From DATILI01 sp035476635 (GTDB lineage: Bacteria > Pseudomonadota > Gammaproteobacteria > Burkholderiales > Burkholderiaceae_C): a stretch of 39,462 nt of DNA. Each line of letters starts with the position of its first letter. Positions within the stretch are counted from its first letter, which is position 1. The position numbers and the translations under genes are program-made. The notes below the pieces were generated by a model, which was given only the letters and a program-made list of their open reading frames with translations, ran no database searches and was not told the origin of the DNA. The stretch spans positions 1 to 39,462 of the forward strand of contig DATILI010000049.1 of the NCBI GenBank assembly GCA_035476635.1. The letters are read 5' to 3'. Below, piece after piece: positions 24,813 through 33,003 of the stretch.

Positions 24813-26170
24813 CATCTGAAAAAGTGCGTTCGCTGCTGATCGTCGAGGACGATCCGGCTTTGCAAAAGCAGATCAAGTGGTCTTTGGACAGGTTCGACTC
24901 CGTAACGGCCCATGATCGCGAAAGCGCTCTCGTGCAACTGCGCAGGCAGGCTCCGGCGGTGGTGACCATGGATTTGGGCTTGCCGCCAGACCCCGACTCC
25001 GTGTCCGAGGGGTTCAAGCTGCTGGAGCAGATTCTTGCCATTGACCCGGACACGAAGGTGATTGTTCTCACGGGTCAGAACGATCAGGCCAATGCGCTGC
25101 GCGCCGTCGCGCTGGGGGCGTATGACTTCTTCGTCAAGCCGTTCGAGCCAGAGTTGTTGAACCTGACGGTGGAGCGTGCTCTCAGGATGTTCGAGTTGCA
25201 GCGAGAGAATCGCCGCTTGCAGGCGATGTACCAGCCGGATGCGCTGTCGGGGCTGGTCACGCGCGACCCCGAGATGCTGCGGGTGTGCCGCACCATTGAA
25301 AAGGTCGCCAGCAGCACCGCTACGGTGATGTTGCTTGGCGAGAGCGGCACCGGCAAGGAGGTGCTGGCGCGCGGGGTGCATCAGTCGTCTCCGCGGCGCG
25401 CCGGAAAATTCGTGGCCATCAATTGCGCCGCCATCCCGGAGAACCTGCTGGAAAGTGAATTGTTCGGCTATGAGAAGGGCGCCTTTACCGGCGCCGCCAA
25501 GACGACACCCGGAAAAATCGAGCTCGCCAGTGGTGGCACGTTGATGCTGGATGAGATCGGCGATCTTCCGTTCTCGCTGCAGGCAAAGCTGCTGCGGTTC
25601 ATCCAGGAACGAACCATCGAACGCGTCGGCGGCCGGCAGGAAATCCCGGTCGATGTCCGCATTGTTTGCGCCACGCACCAGGACCTGAAGGCCTTGTCAA
25701 AGGAGGGGCGGTTCCGGGAAGATCTGTACTACCGCCTTGCCGAGATTGTGGTGACCATCCCTCCGCTGCGCGCGCGCATCGGGGATGCGGCCTTGCTCTC
25801 GCATGCGTTCGTCCGGCGCTTTGCGCAAGAACAGAATCGCGGCGGGATGACCTTGAGCGAAGAAGCAGTCAACACCATCGAAACCCATACCTGGCCCGGC
25901 AATGTGCGTGAGCTGGAGAATTGCATCAAGCGCGCGGTGATCATGGCCGATGGCAACCAGATCTACAGTGCCGACATCGGCCTGCAAAGCCCTGCGGCAG
26001 CCGAGCTCGATGCGACGCTGGACTTGCGCACGGTCCGTGACAACGCCGAGAAGCGCGCCATCATTGCCGCCTTGGGCCGTGTCAACGGCAATATCGTCAA
26101 GGCCGCGGAGCTGCTGGGCATCAGCCGACCGACCTTGTATGACCTGATGCACCGCCTGAGCCTGAAGTAG
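24809..26170 (+). CDS. prsR: PEP-CTERM/exosortase A system sigma-54 response regulator PrsR
   Basis: This 453-aa protein has a receiver domain (about 8-125; phosphoacceptor D55 in VVTMDLGLPP, K110 in FFVKPF), a AAA+ sigma-54 activation domain (about 150-380; Walker A GESGTGKE at 178-185, GAFTGA at 224-229, and FREDLYYRLAEI) and a C-terminal Fis-type helix-turn-helix (GNIVKAAELLGISRPTLYDL). It should activate sigma-54 promoters for polysaccharide and PEP-CTERM protein genes when phosphorylated by PrsK. A sigma-54 promoter in front of its own operon (21138-21153), and possibly one in front of the polymerase gene (4183-4198), are likely targets inside this window. Confidence 0.95.
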   Translation: MTSEKVRSLLIVEDDPALQKQIKWSLDRFDSVTAHDRESALVQLRRQAPAVVTMDLGLPPDPDSVSEGFKLLEQILAIDPDTKVIVLTGQNDQANALRAVALGAYDFFVKPFEPELLNLTVERALRMFELQRENRRLQAMYQPDALSGLVTRDPEMLRVCRTIEKVASSTATVMLLGESGTGKEVLARGVHQSSPRRAGKFVAINCAAIPENLLESELFGYEKGAFTGAAKTTPGKIELASGGTLMLDEIGDLPFSLQAKLLRFIQERTIERVGGRQEIPVDVRIVCATHQDLKALSKEGRFREDLYYRLAEIVVTIPPLRARIGDAALLSHAFVRRFAQEQNRGGMTLSEEAVNTIETHTWPGNVRELENCIKRAVIMADGNQIYSADIGLQSPAAAELDATLDLRTVRDNAEKRAIIAALGRVNGNIVKAAELLGISRPTLYDLMHRLSLK

Positions 26171-26204
26171 GCCGGTGCCCGTTCCCTTGCAGCTAGGATC
26201 CAAA

Positions 26205-28982
26205 ATGAATTCCAAATTTTCGAGCTCGCGTAACGTATTGCTCGCAGTGTTGACGGCAGCCTTGTTGGCGAGTTGCGGTGGCGAGAAGCCGGAAACACTG
26301 CTTGCTTCGGCCAAGGAGTACATGGCCAAGAACGACAACAAGGCGGCCATCATCCAGATCAAGAACGCCTTGCAGGGCAACCCCAATCTGCCCGAAGCGC
26401 GCTTTTTGCTTGGCGAAGCACTACTCAAGACGGGCGACGCCGCCGCCGCCGAAGTGGAGTTTGGCAAGGCACTCGAATTGCAGCACTCCAAGGACGCGGT
26501 GGTTCCCTTGCTAGCCAAAGCCTTGCTGGCGCAAGGAAAGTTCAAAAAGGTCGCCGACGAGATCTCGAGCGCGAACCTGACCGTGCCGGCGGCGAAAGCG
26601 GATGTGCAGACATCGCTCGCGGCCGCCTATGCGGCACTGGGCAAGCAGGACCTTTCCGCCGCCGCGCTGAATGCCGCGCTGGCGGCCGACCCGGAGTTCT
26701 CCGACGCACTGCTTGTGCAGGTGCGGCAGAAGGCCGCCACTGGCGAGTTCGATGGCGCCTTGGCGCTGGTCGAGCGTGTTCTTGCCAAGACGCCCAAGAG
26801 CCATGAGGCCTGGCGCTCGAAAGGCGACGTATTGCTGTTCGGCAAGAAGGACCAGGCGGGTGCGCTGCAAGCCTATCGCATGGCAGTTCAGGTCAAGCCC
26901 GACTTCGTGCTGGGCTATGCCAGCGTGATGACCGTGTTGCTTGCGCAAGGGGATACGACCGAAGCCACCAAGGAACTGGAGCAAATGAAGAAGGTGGCGC
27001 CCAACAACCCGCAAACCCGCTACTTCGACGCACAAGTGGCGTTCGCGAGCAAGGATTTCAAGCGGGCGCGGGAATTGTCGCAGCAGTTGCTGAAGGTGGC
27101 CCCGGACAATCCCAGGAGCCTGCAGTTGGCAGGGGCCGTGGAGTTTCAGCTGAACTCGCTGGTGCAGGCGGAGTCCCATTTGAGCAAAGCGGTGCAGGCC
27201 GCCCCCGAACTTGCTGGAGCACGTCGGCTGCTCATACTCACCTATTTGCGCACTGGCCAGCCAGCCAAGGCGCTGGCGACCTTGCCTGCCAACCTGAGCC
27301 GCGAGGAGCGCGACGGCGAAATGCTTTCGGCCGCCGGCCAGGCGTATTTGCAAACGGGCGATGTCAAGAAGGCCGAAGAGTACTTTTCCAAGGCTGCCAA
27401 GATCGACCCCAAGGACGCGAAGAAACGCACATCGCTTGCAGTGGCGCACATGCTCAAGGGAGACGTCGACTCGGCGTTCGTGGAACTGCAGGACATCGCA
27501 GAATCGGACAAGGGGACAACGGCGGATCTGGCGCTGGTCAGTGCCTATTTGCGGCGCAAGGAATACGACAAGGCGCTGAAGGCGATCGACGCGTTGGAGA
27601 AAAAACAGCCGGGCGACCCACTCGCCGCGAATCTGCGCGGCATGACGTACATGGCCAAACAAGACCTCGCGGCAGCGAGGAAGAGCTTTGAGCAGGCGCT
27701 GTCCATCAACCCAACGTACTTTCCCGCGACATCGAACCTGGCCGCATTGGATCTGGGCGAAAAGAAACCGGAAGACGCGAGGAAGCGGTACGAGAACTTG
27801 CTGGCCAAGGATCCTAAAAATGTCCAGGCGCTGGTTGCACTCGCCGATCTGCGCGCCAAGGCCGGGGCAACGAAAGAAGAGTTGGCTGAGCTGATCGGAA
27901 AGGCCATTTCAGCGAATCCGACCGAAGCGGCTCCGCGGCTGATGTTGATCGATCTCCACCTGCGCGGCAAGGAATTCAAGCAAGCCCTGTCGGCAGCGCA
28001 AAACGCGGTAGCGGCCTTGCCGGACAACGTGGAACTTGTTGACGCCTTGGGCCGCGTGCAGCTGGCCTCGGGCGACTACAACCAGGCTCTCGCAAGCTAC
28101 AACAAGCTGGCAGGGATGCAACCGGGGACCCCACAGCCGCATTTGCGCATTGCCGCTGTGCATCTGGCGGAGAAAAAGCCGGATGCTGCGATTCAGAGCT
28201 TGCGCAAAGCGCTCGAGATCAAGCCGGACCAGCTGGACGCACAACGTGGCCTGGTGGCGCTTTATCTACAGGAGAAAAAGGTTGACGACGCGGTAGCGAT
28301 GGCGCGGACGGTGCAAAAGCAGCGTCCCAAAGAGCCTACGGGGTTCCTGCTGGAAGGCGATATCGCTTCATCGCAAAAGAAATGGGATCTCGCCATCGGG
28401 ATTTATCGCAAGGCGATGACCCAGGTGCCGGCACCGGAACTCGCGGTGAACCTGCATGCCGTCCTGCTTGCCGCAGGCAAGACGGCGGAAAGCGAAAAAC
28501 TCTCCGCGAGCTGGCTCAAGGAGAATCCCAAGGATCCAGTGTTCAGGCTCTACCTGGCCGATGGTGCACTGGCACGGCAAGACCTGGGCGCAGCCGAGAA
28601 AAGCTATCTTGGCGTCTTGCAGCTTCAGGCCAACAATGCCATGGCCTTGAACAACCTGGCGTGGATTACCGCGCAACTGAAAAAGGACGGTGCGCTCGCC
28701 TATGCGGAAAAAGCCAACAGGCTGGCGCCGAACCAGCCGGCATTCATGGACACCATGGCCATGGTCCTGGCGGAGAAGAGCGATTTCGCGAAGGCGGTCG
28801 ACTGGCAAAGCAGGGCGATCAAGCTCCAGCCCGACAATGCCGGGTTGAAGCTGAATCTCGCCAGGATCCATATCAAGGCCGGGAATAAAGAGCCGGCCAA
28901 AAAGGAACTGAGCGAATTGGCGGCGCTCGGGGAAAAGTTCCCGGGACAGGCGGAAGTCGCGCGTTTGCTGAAGAGCCTGTGA
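26205..28982 (+). CDS. prsT: PEP-CTERM/exosortase A system TPR-repeat lipoprotein PrsT
   Basis: From ATG 26205 the protein is 925 aa. It has a signal peptide ending in the lipobox LLASC (C24), then almost nothing but TPR helices to the end; typical units are AAIIQIKNALQGNPNLPEAR, AQVAFASKDFKRARELSQQL, AEEYFSKAAKIDPKDAK and LRKALEIKPDQLDAQRGLVA. Length and layout match PrsT of exosortase A loci. It is likely an outer-membrane or periplasmic scaffold for export or assembly of the polysaccharide, though its partners are not known. A GTG at 26175 is in frame but lies upstream of a clear signal peptide start. The gene begins 34 bp after prsR and is followed after 25 bp by a protease gene. Confidence 0.93.
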   Translation: MNSKFSSSRNVLLAVLTAALLASCGGEKPETLLASAKEYMAKNDNKAAIIQIKNALQGNPNLPEARFLLGEALLKTGDAAAAEVEFGKALELQHSKDAVVPLLAKALLAQGKFKKVADEISSANLTVPAAKADVQTSLAAAYAALGKQDLSAAALNAALAADPEFSDALLVQVRQKAATGEFDGALALVERVLAKTPKSHEAWRSKGDVLLFGKKDQAGALQAYRMAVQVKPDFVLGYASVMTVLLAQGDTTEATKELEQMKKVAPNNPQTRYFDAQVAFASKDFKRARELSQQLLKVAPDNPRSLQLAGAVEFQLNSLVQAESHLSKAVQAAPELAGARRLLILTYLRTGQPAKALATLPANLSREERDGEMLSAAGQAYLQTGDVKKAEEYFSKAAKIDPKDAKKRTSLAVAHMLKGDVDSAFVELQDIAESDKGTTADLALVSAYLRRKEYDKALKAIDALEKKQPGDPLAANLRGMTYMAKQDLAAARKSFEQALSINPTYFPATSNLAALDLGEKKPEDARKRYENLLAKDPKNVQALVALADLRAKAGATKEELAELIGKAISANPTEAAPRLMLIDLHLRGKEFKQALSAAQNAVAALPDNVELVDALGRVQLASGDYNQALASYNKLAGMQPGTPQPHLRIAAVHLAEKKPDAAIQSLRKALEIKPDQLDAQRGLVALYLQEKKVDDAVAMARTVQKQRPKEPTGFLLEGDIASSQKKWDLAIGIYRKAMTQVPAPELAVNLHAVLLAAGKTAESEKLSASWLKENPKDPVFRLYLADGALARQDLGAAEKSYLGVLQLQANNAMALNNLAWITAQLKKDGALAYAEKANRLAPNQPAFMDTMAMVLAEKSDFAKAVDWQSRAIKLQPDNAGLKLNLARIHIKAGNKEPAKKELSELAALGEKFPGQAEVARLLKSL

Positions 28983-29007
28983 AGCGCATCGATCCGCGGA
29001 GAATGGT

Positions 29008-29817
29008 GTGACCGGACCATCCTTCCCAGCGTTCGGCAGGGCATGCAAGCGCCGCGGTAACCGGCTGTGGATGCTTGTCTTGGCGTCGGTCTTCTTGCTG
29101 GCCGGTCATGCCCGGGCCGATATCATCGAGGCCATTGCGAAGGTGAAATCGTCCATCGTGGTGGTGGGCACCTACAAGGCCACGAACAGTCCTCGCTTCA
29201 ACCTGCGAGGAACGGGCTTTGCGGTGGGTGACGGCAACTTGATCGTGACCAACGCGCATGTTCTTCCCGCTCCCTCGGACGAAGCACTTCCGCCCGATCT
29301 GGTGATCCAGGTCAAGCGCAGTCCGACTGAATTCCAGATGCGGGTGGCCACCGTGGTGGAAGTCGACAAGCTGCACGACCTGGCGCTGTTGCGCGTGGGT
29401 GGAACTGCATTGCCCGCTCTGGCATTGCGCGACTCCGACCAGGTGCGCGAAGGCCAGTCGATCGCGCTCATGGGTTTTCCGATTGGTGGCGTACTGGGAT
29501 TTTCGCCCGTGACGCACCGCGGCATGATCTCATCGATCACTCCGGTTGCCTTGCCCACACCAACCGCGCAGCAGCTCAACGAGCAAGTGGTGAGGCGTAT
29601 ACGCGAAGGCACTTTCGATATCTTTCAGTTGGATGCAACGGCCTATCCCGGCAACAGCGGCGGGCCGCTGTTCGATGCAGAAACCGGCGAGGTGCTGGGT
29701 GTGGTCAACATGGTGTTCATCAAAGGCGGTAGGGAGTCGGCCCTGACCCACCCTTCCGGAATCAGCTATGCGATCCCGGCAAACTTTGTGACGCAGATGC
29801 TGCAGCGGCGGAAATGA
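29008..29817 (+). CDS. Secreted trypsin-like serine protease (HtrA-type catalytic domain)
   Basis: This 269-aa protein has an N-terminal signal peptide (about 17-37, cleavage likely after GHARA). The catalytic triad of the S1C type is visible: H84 in IVTNAHVLPA, D124 in DKLHDLALLRV and S217 in TAYPGNSGGPLFD. No PDZ domain follows, so it is shorter than DegP/DegS. It would act in the periplasm. Being 25 bp after prsT it probably belongs to that operon and may process envelope proteins linked to the exopolysaccharide or PEP-CTERM system (inference). The start is GTG with CGGAG at 28997-29001 as ribosome site; no in-frame ATG fits. It is the last gene before the tRNA. Confidence 0.88.
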   Translation: MTGPSFPAFGRACKRRGNRLWMLVLASVFLLAGHARADIIEAIAKVKSSIVVVGTYKATNSPRFNLRGTGFAVGDGNLIVTNAHVLPAPSDEALPPDLVIQVKRSPTEFQMRVATVVEVDKLHDLALLRVGGTALPALALRDSDQVREGQSIALMGFPIGGVLGFSPVTHRGMISSITPVALPTPTAQQLNEQVVRRIREGTFDIFQLDATAYPGNSGGPLFDAETGEVLGVVNMVFIKGGRESALTHPSGISYAIPANFVTQMLQRRK

Positions 29818-29844
29818 ACGTCGCCTCAAGCCCCAATTTTTGCA

Positions 29845-29853
29845 TGCTATAAT
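29845..29853 (+). promoter_or_regulatory. Extended -10 promoter of the tRNA-Arg gene
   Basis: TGCTATAAT is a perfect extended -10 box (TG-N-TATAAT) 11 bp before the tRNA. No convincing -35 box is seen, which is normal for extended -10 promoters. Transcription should start near 29860. Confidence 0.6.
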
Positions 29854-29864
29854 TCCATCTCTTA

Positions 29865-29941
29865 GCGGCTGTAGCTCAGTTGGATAGAGTACTTGGCTAC
29901 GAACCAAGGGGTCGTGGGTTCAATTCCTGCCAGCCGCACCA
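29865..29941 (+). tRNA. tRNA-Arg (anticodon ACG)
   Basis: A full cloverleaf can be drawn: acceptor stem GCGGCTG/CAGCCGC with discriminator A, D arm with TAGCTCAGTTGGATAGAG, anticodon stem CTTGG/CCAAG enclosing loop CTACGAA with anticodon ACG, and T arm GTGGG/CCTGC around TTCAATT. CCA is encoded. It is 77 nt long. The ACG anticodon (inosine after modification) reads CGU, CGC and CGA arginine codons. Its 3' half is a typical attachment site for integrative elements, and integrase-like remains lie just downstream. Confidence 0.95.
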
Positions 29942-29952
29942 ATAAAGATAAG

Positions 29953-29984
29953 GGTTAGCACGTTAACGCGTGCTAACCTTTTTT
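29953..29984 (+). terminator. Strong intrinsic terminator after tRNA-Arg
   Basis: GGTTAGCACG and CGTGCTAACC form a perfect 10-bp stem around the loop TTAACG, followed by six T residues. It ends the tRNA transcript and insulates the following genes. It could also serve the opposite direction weakly because of upstream A-rich sequence. Confidence 0.88.
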
Positions 29985-29989
29985 CTTTC

Positions 29990-30011
29990 TGCGTGACTTT
30001 TGCGTGACTTC
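29990..30011 (+). repeat. Tandem 11-bp repeat next to the tRNA terminator
   Basis: TGCGTGACTTT (29990-30000) is followed directly by TGCGTGACTTC (30001-30011). A period of 11 bp puts both copies on the same face of the helix, as expected for an integrase arm-type or other protein-binding site. It lies between the tRNA and the integrase-like fragment. Confidence 0.45.
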
Positions 30012-30028
30012 ACTTTCACTCCGGCCTT

Positions 30029-30169
30029 TCAGCCGTTGACGACCCGTAACAGGGTCATCCGGTCCCGCGTGTGGCTCACGCTGTTGGCCGCCTCCACCAG
30101 CATGGCGACGGTGGCCGTTGCATAGTGCCGGAGCATGCCTTCGATTGCCGACCGGGAGATTTCTGTCAC
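30029..30169 (-). pseudogene. Integrase C-terminal remnant (putative)
   Basis: A 46-codon open stretch ending in TGA at 30029 reads RSAIEGMLRHYATATVAMLV and then SHTRDRMTLLRVVNG. This resembles the last residues of tyrosine-type site-specific integrases encoded beside tRNA genes, where the RHYA stretch would follow the catalytic region. The gene would run toward the tRNA, as usual for such integrases. The catalytic core is missing: the frame meets a stop five codons upstream and nothing integrase-like continues before 30297. It is most likely a truncated relic; chance similarity in a short frame cannot be excluded. The rest of the 355-bp gap 29942-30296 holds the terminator, the 11-bp repeats and the operator of the next gene. 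Confidence 0.45.
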
Positions 30170-30260
30170 GGGGGAACACTCTCAGCGTGCACATGCGGAA
30201 GAACCTCAGAAGCTGGTGCGCGGTCGATTCTCGGCACCGCTGATCTCAACCATGCACATC

Positions 30261-30290
30261 TTGCTCTTTCATTCTAATAAACGTTAGAAT
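30261..30290 (+). promoter_or_regulatory. Candidate promoter of the ArsR-rhodanese operon
   Basis: TTGCTC (30261-30266) and TAGAAT (30285-30290) are separated by 18 bp and resemble sigma-70 -35 and -10 boxes. Transcription would start at about the A of the ATG at 30297, which suggests a leaderless or nearly leaderless transcript. The -10 box lies inside the right arm of the palindrome at 30268-30293, so a bound repressor would block RNA polymerase. Confidence 0.4.
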
Positions 30291-30293
30291 GAA
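30268..30293 (+). promoter_or_regulatory. 26-bp palindromic operator in front of the ArsR-rhodanese gene
   Basis: TTCATTCTAA and TTAGAATGAA form perfect 10-bp arms around the spacer TAAACG. The site ends three bases before the ATG at 30297. Its position, dyad symmetry and A+T-rich arms containing ATTC/GAAT are what is known for autoregulating ArsR-family repressors, including the sulfide-responsive BigR type, which use ATTC and GAAT half-sites. The encoded regulator is the most likely ligand. Confidence 0.7.
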
Positions 30294-30296
30294 TGA

Positions 30297-30956
30297 ATGG
30301 AAAAGCGCCAGCTCAAGGACCTGCTCTACGAGCAAGTCGCCCGCATAGGCAAGGCGGTGGCCAGCCCCAAGCGGCTGGAGATGCTGGAGGTGCTGGCCCA
30401 GGGCGAAAAGACCGTCGAAGCCCTGAGTGTTGAGCTATCGATCGACGTGAAGCTGGCCAGCGCACACCTGAAGGCGCTGCGCGAGGCGCGGCTGGTCGAC
30501 AGCCGGCGCGACGGCAAATACATCTGCTACCGCCTCAGCGGCCAGGATGTCGCGGCGTTGTGGGTGAACTTGCGCGAAGTTGCCGAGGAACATCTGCTCG
30601 AACTGCGTATGGCGGTCGACCAGATGATCGCGCAGCCGGATAAGCTCTCCGGTGTCGATGGCAAGGCACTGATGGACCAGGCCAGGCGCGGCGAAGTCGT
30701 CGTGATCGACGTGCGGCCGCAGGAAGAATACGAGGCCGGCCATCTTCCGTTCGCGCGGTCGATGCCCGTGGCCGAACTGGAGCAACGGCTCTCGGAGCTT
30801 CCGCGCCGGCAAGCGATCGTCGCCTACTGTCGCGGGCCTTTCTGCATGCTGTCGGACGAAGCGCTGAAGCTGCTGCGCGCGCGCGGCTACAAGGTCACCA
30901 AGATTCTCGATGGCGTGAGCGAGTGGCAGGCAGCTGGCTTGCCACTGGCGAAGTAG
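30297..30956 (+). CDS. ArsR-family regulator fused to a rhodanese domain
   Basis: Residues about 10-95 of this 219-aa protein form a winged helix of ArsR/SmtB type (AVASPKRLEMLEVLAQG, VKLASAHLKALREARLVDS, GKYICYRL). Residues about 122-217 form a rhodanese domain (VVVIDVRPQEEYEAGHLPFA) with active loop CRGPFC, C178 being the persulfide-carrying cysteine. The winged helix has only one cysteine (C77) and lacks the cysteine pair used by SqrR/BigR, and no metal-binding ELCVCDL-type box is present, so the signal is probably sensed through the rhodanese part. It likely represses its own operon through the palindrome overlapping its start. The metallo-hydrolase gene begins 18 bp downstream. Confidence 0.88.
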   Translation: MEKRQLKDLLYEQVARIGKAVASPKRLEMLEVLAQGEKTVEALSVELSIDVKLASAHLKALREARLVDSRRDGKYICYRLSGQDVAALWVNLREVAEEHLLELRMAVDQMIAQPDKLSGVDGKALMDQARRGEVVVIDVRPQEEYEAGHLPFARSMPVAELEQRLSELPRRQAIVAYCRGPFCMLSDEALKLLRARGYKVTKILDGVSEWQAAGLPLAK

Positions 30957-30974
30957 CACAAAGGAGGAACCCCC

Positions 30975-31706
30975 ATGTTCTTCAAGCAACTCGCTGCCAG
31001 GGACGCCTCGCTTTCCTACTTGTTCGGGTGCATTGGGCACAGGAAGGCCATTGCCGTGGACGTGGTTTCCGGCGATGAATCCTGGTTCGTCGAAGAGGCT
31101 GCGGCGCTGGGGGTGACCATCGGCTACGTTGTGGATACGCATCTGCACGCAGACCACTACTCCGGTGGGCGGGCGCTCGCCGCACAGGTTGGAGCGCCGT
31201 ACTGCCTGCATGAAGCGGCGCGCGAAGTGGTGGGATTCTCCTTCGAGCCGCTGCGCGATGACCAGAAGCTGGACATCGGCAATGTGCAGGTCAAGGTCCT
31301 GCACACGCCTGGCCACACGCTAGAGAGCGTGTGCCTGCTGGTCAAGGATCTGCGCCGCGGCGATGCGCCTTGGTTCGTGGTGACGGGAGACACGCTGTTC
31401 GTCGGCGCCGTGGGTCGGCCAGACCTGGCGGGGCGCGAAGCCGAGATGGCCGGCATGCTGTACGACAGTCTGCACGGCAAGCTGCTGAAGTTGCCGCCGG
31501 AGCTCGAGCTGTTTCCGGCACACCAGGCGGGTAGCGCCTGCGGCGTCGGTCTTTCCGGCAAGCCGTCCTCCACGATCGGATTCGAGAAGCGCTGCAACGC
31601 GCTCCTGTCCCTTAGCCGGGAGGCGTTCGTCGCCGCGCTGACTGCCGGGGTTCCGCCGCGGCCTGTCGGCATGGGTGCGATCCTGGCCGCCAATACCGCG
31701 GCCTGA
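30975..31706 (+). CDS. MBL-fold hydrolase, probable persulfide dioxygenase
   Basis: This 243-aa protein has the metallo-beta-lactamase metal motif THLHADH (H56, H58, D60, H61), with H114 in HTPGHT, D139 in TGDTLFVGAVGRPDL and H183 in FPAHQAGSACG. The GDTLFVGAVGRPDL segment and the length fit ETHE1-like persulfide dioxygenases rather than lactamases or glyoxalase II. It would oxidise glutathione persulfide to sulfite, using one iron ion. This fits the rhodanese-fused regulator ahead of it, as in BigR-type sulfide/persulfide operons. A perfect AGGAGG ribosome site stands before the ATG. Cytoplasmic; no signal peptide. Confidence 0.85.
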   Translation: MFFKQLAARDASLSYLFGCIGHRKAIAVDVVSGDESWFVEEAAALGVTIGYVVDTHLHADHYSGGRALAAQVGAPYCLHEAAREVVGFSFEPLRDDQKLDIGNVQVKVLHTPGHTLESVCLLVKDLRRGDAPWFVVTGDTLFVGAVGRPDLAGREAEMAGMLYDSLHGKLLKLPPELELFPAHQAGSACGVGLSGKPSSTIGFEKRCNALLSLSREAFVAALTAGVPPRPVGMGAILAANTAA

Positions 31707-31710
31707 AGCG

Positions 31711-33003
31711 ATGCAGTTGCAGCACGGAATCCGGCCCAATGCCAGCCAGTTCATCCACCTGCTGCTGCAGGTGCTGCTGGTGGGCCTCACCATCGGGATG
31801 ATGCGCACCGTGGTGCCCGTGATAGCCGAGGCCGAATACGGCGTGCCGCGCAACTCCTTCCTGCTGCTCTGCGCCTTCGTGTTCGCCTTCGGGGTGGTCA
31901 AGGGCACCCTTAACTTCGTTGCAGGACGCCTTTCCGAACGCATGGGACGCAAGAAGGTTCTGCTGATGGGCTGGCTGGTGGCCTTGCCGATCCCGGTCAT
32001 CGTGTGGCTGGCCCCGAGCTGGAATTGGATCGTGCTGGCCACCGTTCTTCTGGGTTTCAACCAGGGCTTCTGCTGGTCGATGGCGCAGACCGCCAAGCTG
32101 GACATCACACGCGCCGACGAGCGCGGGCTGACGCTCGGGCTCAATGAGTTCGCGGGCTACGCCGGCGTCGCCGCAGCCGGGATTGTGACGGCCTACATGG
32201 CCGCGTGGCTGGGTCCACGCGCCGGACTCCTGGTCTTCGGCTTGGCGGTGATCGGCGTCGCGCTTGTGCTGACCCTGTTCGGCGTGCGCGAAACGCTGCC
32301 GTGGGCACACGCCGAGATCGCCGCGCACCACGGTGTGGATCCCAACCGGCCCACACCGCGCTACAACACAAGTGTCTCGGTGCAGCCGACCACCCGCGAG
32401 TTGTTTGCGCTGGTCTCTTGGCGCGATCGGCGCCTGGCCGCCTTGAGCCAGGCTGGTCTTGTCGAGAAGTTCGTCGATGCGCTGGTCTGGGTCTTCTATC
32501 CGGTATACCTGTCCCAGCGTGGTCTGACGCTGCCCGAGGTGGGCTGGGTCATCGGCGTGTACGGCTTCGTCTGGGGAGGCTCGCAGTTATTCACCGGGCG
32601 GCTGTCCGACCGGATCGGCAGGCACATGCCCAATGTCTGGGGAATGTGGCTGTGCGGCGCCGGCGTCGCGTTGATGCTGCTGGGTACGGGGGTCGCATGG
32701 TGGTCCATGTCGGCGGCCATCACCGGTTTCGGGATGGCGTTGCTGTACCCCAATCTTTCCGCCGCTGTTGCAGACATCTCCCATCCCTCGTGGCGTGGGA
32801 CTGCCATCGGCATTTACCGCTTCTGGCGCGACCTCGGCTACGGGATCGGCGCCCTTGGCTTGGGACTGGCTGCGCACTTCAGCGGCGCCATGGATGCGGC
32901 CTTTGTCTTCGTCGCGGTCTCCATGGGTATCTCAGGCCTGCTCCTTCAACTTCTCGGCGAAGAAACCCACCCTCGGCTCAACCCTGCGCTGGCGCCACAG
33001 TGA
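31711..33003 (+). CDS. MFS transporter
   Basis: From ATG 31711 this is a 430-aa protein with about 12 membrane spans. The loop between helices 2 and 3 reads AGRLSERMGRKKVLLMGW, the MFS signature, and the matching loop of the second half reads FTGRLSDRIGRHMPNVWG. A cytoplasmic loop lies at about 195-230. The substrate cannot be read from sequence; the operon context suggests export of a sulfur compound or uptake/efflux linked to persulfide stress. The start is 4 bp after the dioxygenase stop, so the three genes form one operon. Its last 26 bp overlap the end of the convergent hydroxylase gene. Confidence 0.85.
   Translation: MQLQHGIRPNASQFIHLLLQVLLVGLTIGMMRTVVPVIAEAEYGVPRNSFLLLCAFVFAFGVVKGTLNFVAGRLSERMGRKKVLLMGWLVALPIPVIVWLAPSWNWIVLATVLLGFNQGFCWSMAQTAKLDITRADERGLTLGLNEFAGYAGVAAAGIVTAYMAAWLGPRAGLLVFGLAVIGVALVLTLFGVRETLPWAHAEIAAHHGVDPNRPTPRYNTSVSVQPTTRELFALVSWRDRRLAALSQAGLVEKFVDALVWVFYPVYLSQRGLTLPEVGWVIGVYGFVWGGSQLFTGRLSDRIGRHMPNVWGMWLCGAGVALMLLGTGVAWWSMSAAITGFGMALLYPNLSAAVADISHPSWRGTAIGIYRFWRDLGYGIGALGLGLAAHFSGAMDAAFVFVAVSMGISGLLLQLLGEETHPRLNPALAPQ

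Noticed and set aside
1..29817. PEP-CTERM sorting signals and an exosortase gene
   Set aside because: No protein in the window ends in a PEP motif followed by a helix and basic tail, and no exosortase-like membrane protein with the Cys/Arg/His triad was found; they must lie elsewhere.
29973..30194. 73-codon minus-strand frame after the tRNA
   Set aside because: Its translation is Arg/Gly/His-rich with no motif; the overlapping frame at 30029-30169 gives the integrase-like reading instead.
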